6,089 nt of DNA, taken from contig JAKAXG010000289.1 of NCBI GenBank assembly GCA_021827225.1, positions 1 through 6,089 on the forward strand. The letters run 5' to 3'. The notes under the pieces were generated by a model that was not told the origin of the DNA, made no database searches, and saw nothing but the letters and a program-made list of their open reading frames with translations. Origin of the DNA: Actinomycetes bacterium (GTDB lineage: Bacteria > Actinomycetota > Acidimicrobiia > Acidimicrobiales > Palsa-688). The position numbers and the translations under genes are program-made. Shown in pieces: positions 4,953-6,089 of this stretch; positions within the stretch are counted from its first letter, which is position 1; each line of letters begins with the position of its first letter.

Positions 4953-6089
4953 GGCTTCACCGCCTTGTCCCGGTTGCTCTGACTGGTCGGGGTCAGCTGG
5001 GCGGTCGAGGAGAAGCTGACCGGGCCCCCGTTGTTCTTCACCGTGATCCCGCTGACCGTCACGTTGGACAGGTCGGGGTCGGAGTCGAGGCCGGTGAGCC
5101 AGGCCGCCACCGCCGGCAGCCCTCCGGTCCCCTTGACGCTCATGGTTATGCTCCCGATGGTCTGGCCGGCGCTGCCGGAGCTCGTGGACGTGGTCGTGGT
5201 GGTCCGGCTGGCCGACAGGGTGGTCATGACCAGCTGGGGCGGCATCACGGTGGCCAGCTGGCCGACCACGCGCACCCAGTCCACGTCACCGGCCAGAGCG
5301 GACGACAGGAGCTGGCTGCGGGCCAGCATCTCGCTGTGCACCGCGGTGGCCGCCTGTAGGCGGCTGACCTGGCCGCTCAGGACGGCCTGCTGGCGCTGGG
5401 CCACGTGGGCCTGGTTCTGGGCCGAGTGGACGGCCATGATCTCGGCCCCGCCGGCGACGGCCAGGACGCCCACCAGTGCCACCACCCCGGCGCCGGCCAA
5501 GGTGGTCAGGCGGCGCAGCCGGCGGGCCTCCCTGACCTCCTCGGGCAGGACCGACAGCCGGATGAGCGGCGCCTCGGTCGGCCACAGGGCCAGGCCGATG
5601 GCCGTGGCCGCACCGGCGGTGACCCGCTTCAGGTCCGCCTCTTCGTAGGGGAGGCCGGAGGTGTCGAGCTGGGACAGCGGGTTGAGGGCGGCGATGGGCA
5701 CGTCCAGGCTGCCGGCCACCAGGTGGACCAGGTTGTCGGTCTGGGACGCCCCGCCCGTGATCAGCAGCCGCTGGATGTTCGCCCCGTTCGCCTGCACCAT
5801 GAAGAAGTCGATGGTGGCCCGGATCTCGTCGGCGACCTCGCGCATCTCCGCTGTCATCACCTTGCGGGCCTGGGCCAGCTGCGGCGTCCCCCCCGGCACG
5901 TCGCCGCGCTTGAGGCGCTCGGCGACGGCCATCTCGATGTGCATGGCGTTGGCGATGCTCGCGGTGAGCCGGCCACCGCCGACGGTCAGGCTGCGGATGA
6001 ACCGGGGCACCGCGCCGTCGCGGACGGCCACGGTCGTGAGCTCCGAGCCGATGGAGACGATCACCTCCGAGCCGCCCCCGCTGTCGGGA
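4949..6089 (-). CDS. pilMN: PilM-PilN fusion protein of the type IV pilus platform (5' end outside window)
   Basis: One uninterrupted frame of 379 residues enters from the right edge. Residues 1-171 are the C-terminal half of PilM, an actin-like cytoplasmic protein: VIVSIGSELTTVAV at 9-22 is the second phosphate-binding motif, LLITGGASQTDNL at 108-120 the adenosine-binding region, and AATAIGLAL at 160-168 the typical PilM end. PilN follows directly: IRLSVLPEEVREARRLRR at 176-193 matches the INLLP-type PilN start, then a transmembrane helix at about 194-215, a coiled coil at about 219-258, and a periplasmic-type domain with PPQLVMTTLSAS and LPAVAAWLTGLDSDPDLSNV. No in-frame ATG, GTG or TTG lies between the PilM end and the PilN motif, so a separate pilN start is not available. 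The result has the architecture of GspL of type II secretion. The first phosphate motif and the true start are outside the window. The stop at 4951-4949 overlaps the pilO start. Confidence 0.93.
   Translation of the reverse strand, partial: PDSGGGSEVIVSIGSELTTVAVRDGAVPRFIRSLTVGGGRLTASIANAMHIEMAVAERLKRGDVPGGTPQLAQARKVMTAEMREVADEIRATIDFFMVQANGANIQRLLITGGASQTDNLVHLVAGSLDVPIAALNPLSQLDTSGLPYEEADLKRVTAGAATAIGLALWPTEAPLIRLSVLPEEVREARRLRRLTTLAGAGVVALVGVLAVAGGAEIMAVHSAQNQAHVAQRQQAVLSGQVSRLQAATAVHSEMLARSQLLSSALAGDVDWVRVVGQLATVMPPQLVMTTLSASRTTTTTSTSSGSAGQTIGSITMSVKGTGGLPAVAAWLTGLDSDPDLSNVTVSGITVKNNGGPVSFSSTAQLTPTSQSNRDKAVKP

Noticed and set aside
5165..5212. Ser/Thr-rich low-complexity stretch in the PilN part
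   Set aside because: It sits in a loop of the periplasmic domain where PilN proteins commonly vary. The DNA shows no regular repeat unit, so it is not reported as a repeat.
1..6089. CRISPR arrays, tRNA or rRNA genes, insertion sequences, attachment sites
   Set aside because: I saw no regularly spaced direct repeats, no cloverleaf or rRNA-like stretches and no transposase or integrase motifs on either strand.

Overview
The window is GC-rich and every believable gene reads leftward on the minus strand. The gene content and codon use suggest a high-GC Gram-positive bacterium, most likely an actinobacterium of the Acidimicrobiia/Thermoleophilia type, where type IV pilus (T4P) genes often lie beside shikimate-pathway genes. 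That placement is an inference from family knowledge and gene layout. No marker gene is present to fix the taxon.

In transcription order (high to low coordinates) the genes are: a PilM-PilN fusion whose 5' end lies outside the window (4949-6089); pilO (4407-4952); a tiny PilP-like bitopic membrane protein (4127-4396); a large minor prepilin with a fibronectin type III domain (2908-4146); a second minor prepilin of classical layout (2237-2911); a PilX-like pseudopilin with a big cysteine-rich C-terminal domain (891-2240); and, after a gap of about 60 bases, the first 276 codons of chorismate synthase aroC (1-829), which runs off the left edge.

The pilus genes are tightly packed. Three junctions are 4-base GTGA or ATGA stop/start overlaps, one is a 10-base gap and one is a roughly 20-base overlap or a 19-base gap depending on the start chosen. 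This points to one polycistronic message with translational coupling. PilMN, PilO and the PilP-like stub would form the inner-membrane alignment platform (the counterpart of GspL/GspM/GspC). The three prepilin-type proteins look like minor pilins that prime or cap the fibre and carry extracellular domains. The major pilin, ATPases, platform protein and prepilin peptidase would have to lie upstream, outside the window. No promoter is visible and the only non-coding stretch is the short gap before aroC.

Points of interest are the PilM-PilN fusion with a non-canonical Ser in the nucleotide-binding motif, the minimal PilP-like protein ending in SRDPFGN, the FN3-bearing minor pilin, the ten-cysteine PilX-like protein, a very GC-rich hairpin just after a start codon, and three small inverted repeats packed between the pilus genes and aroC.
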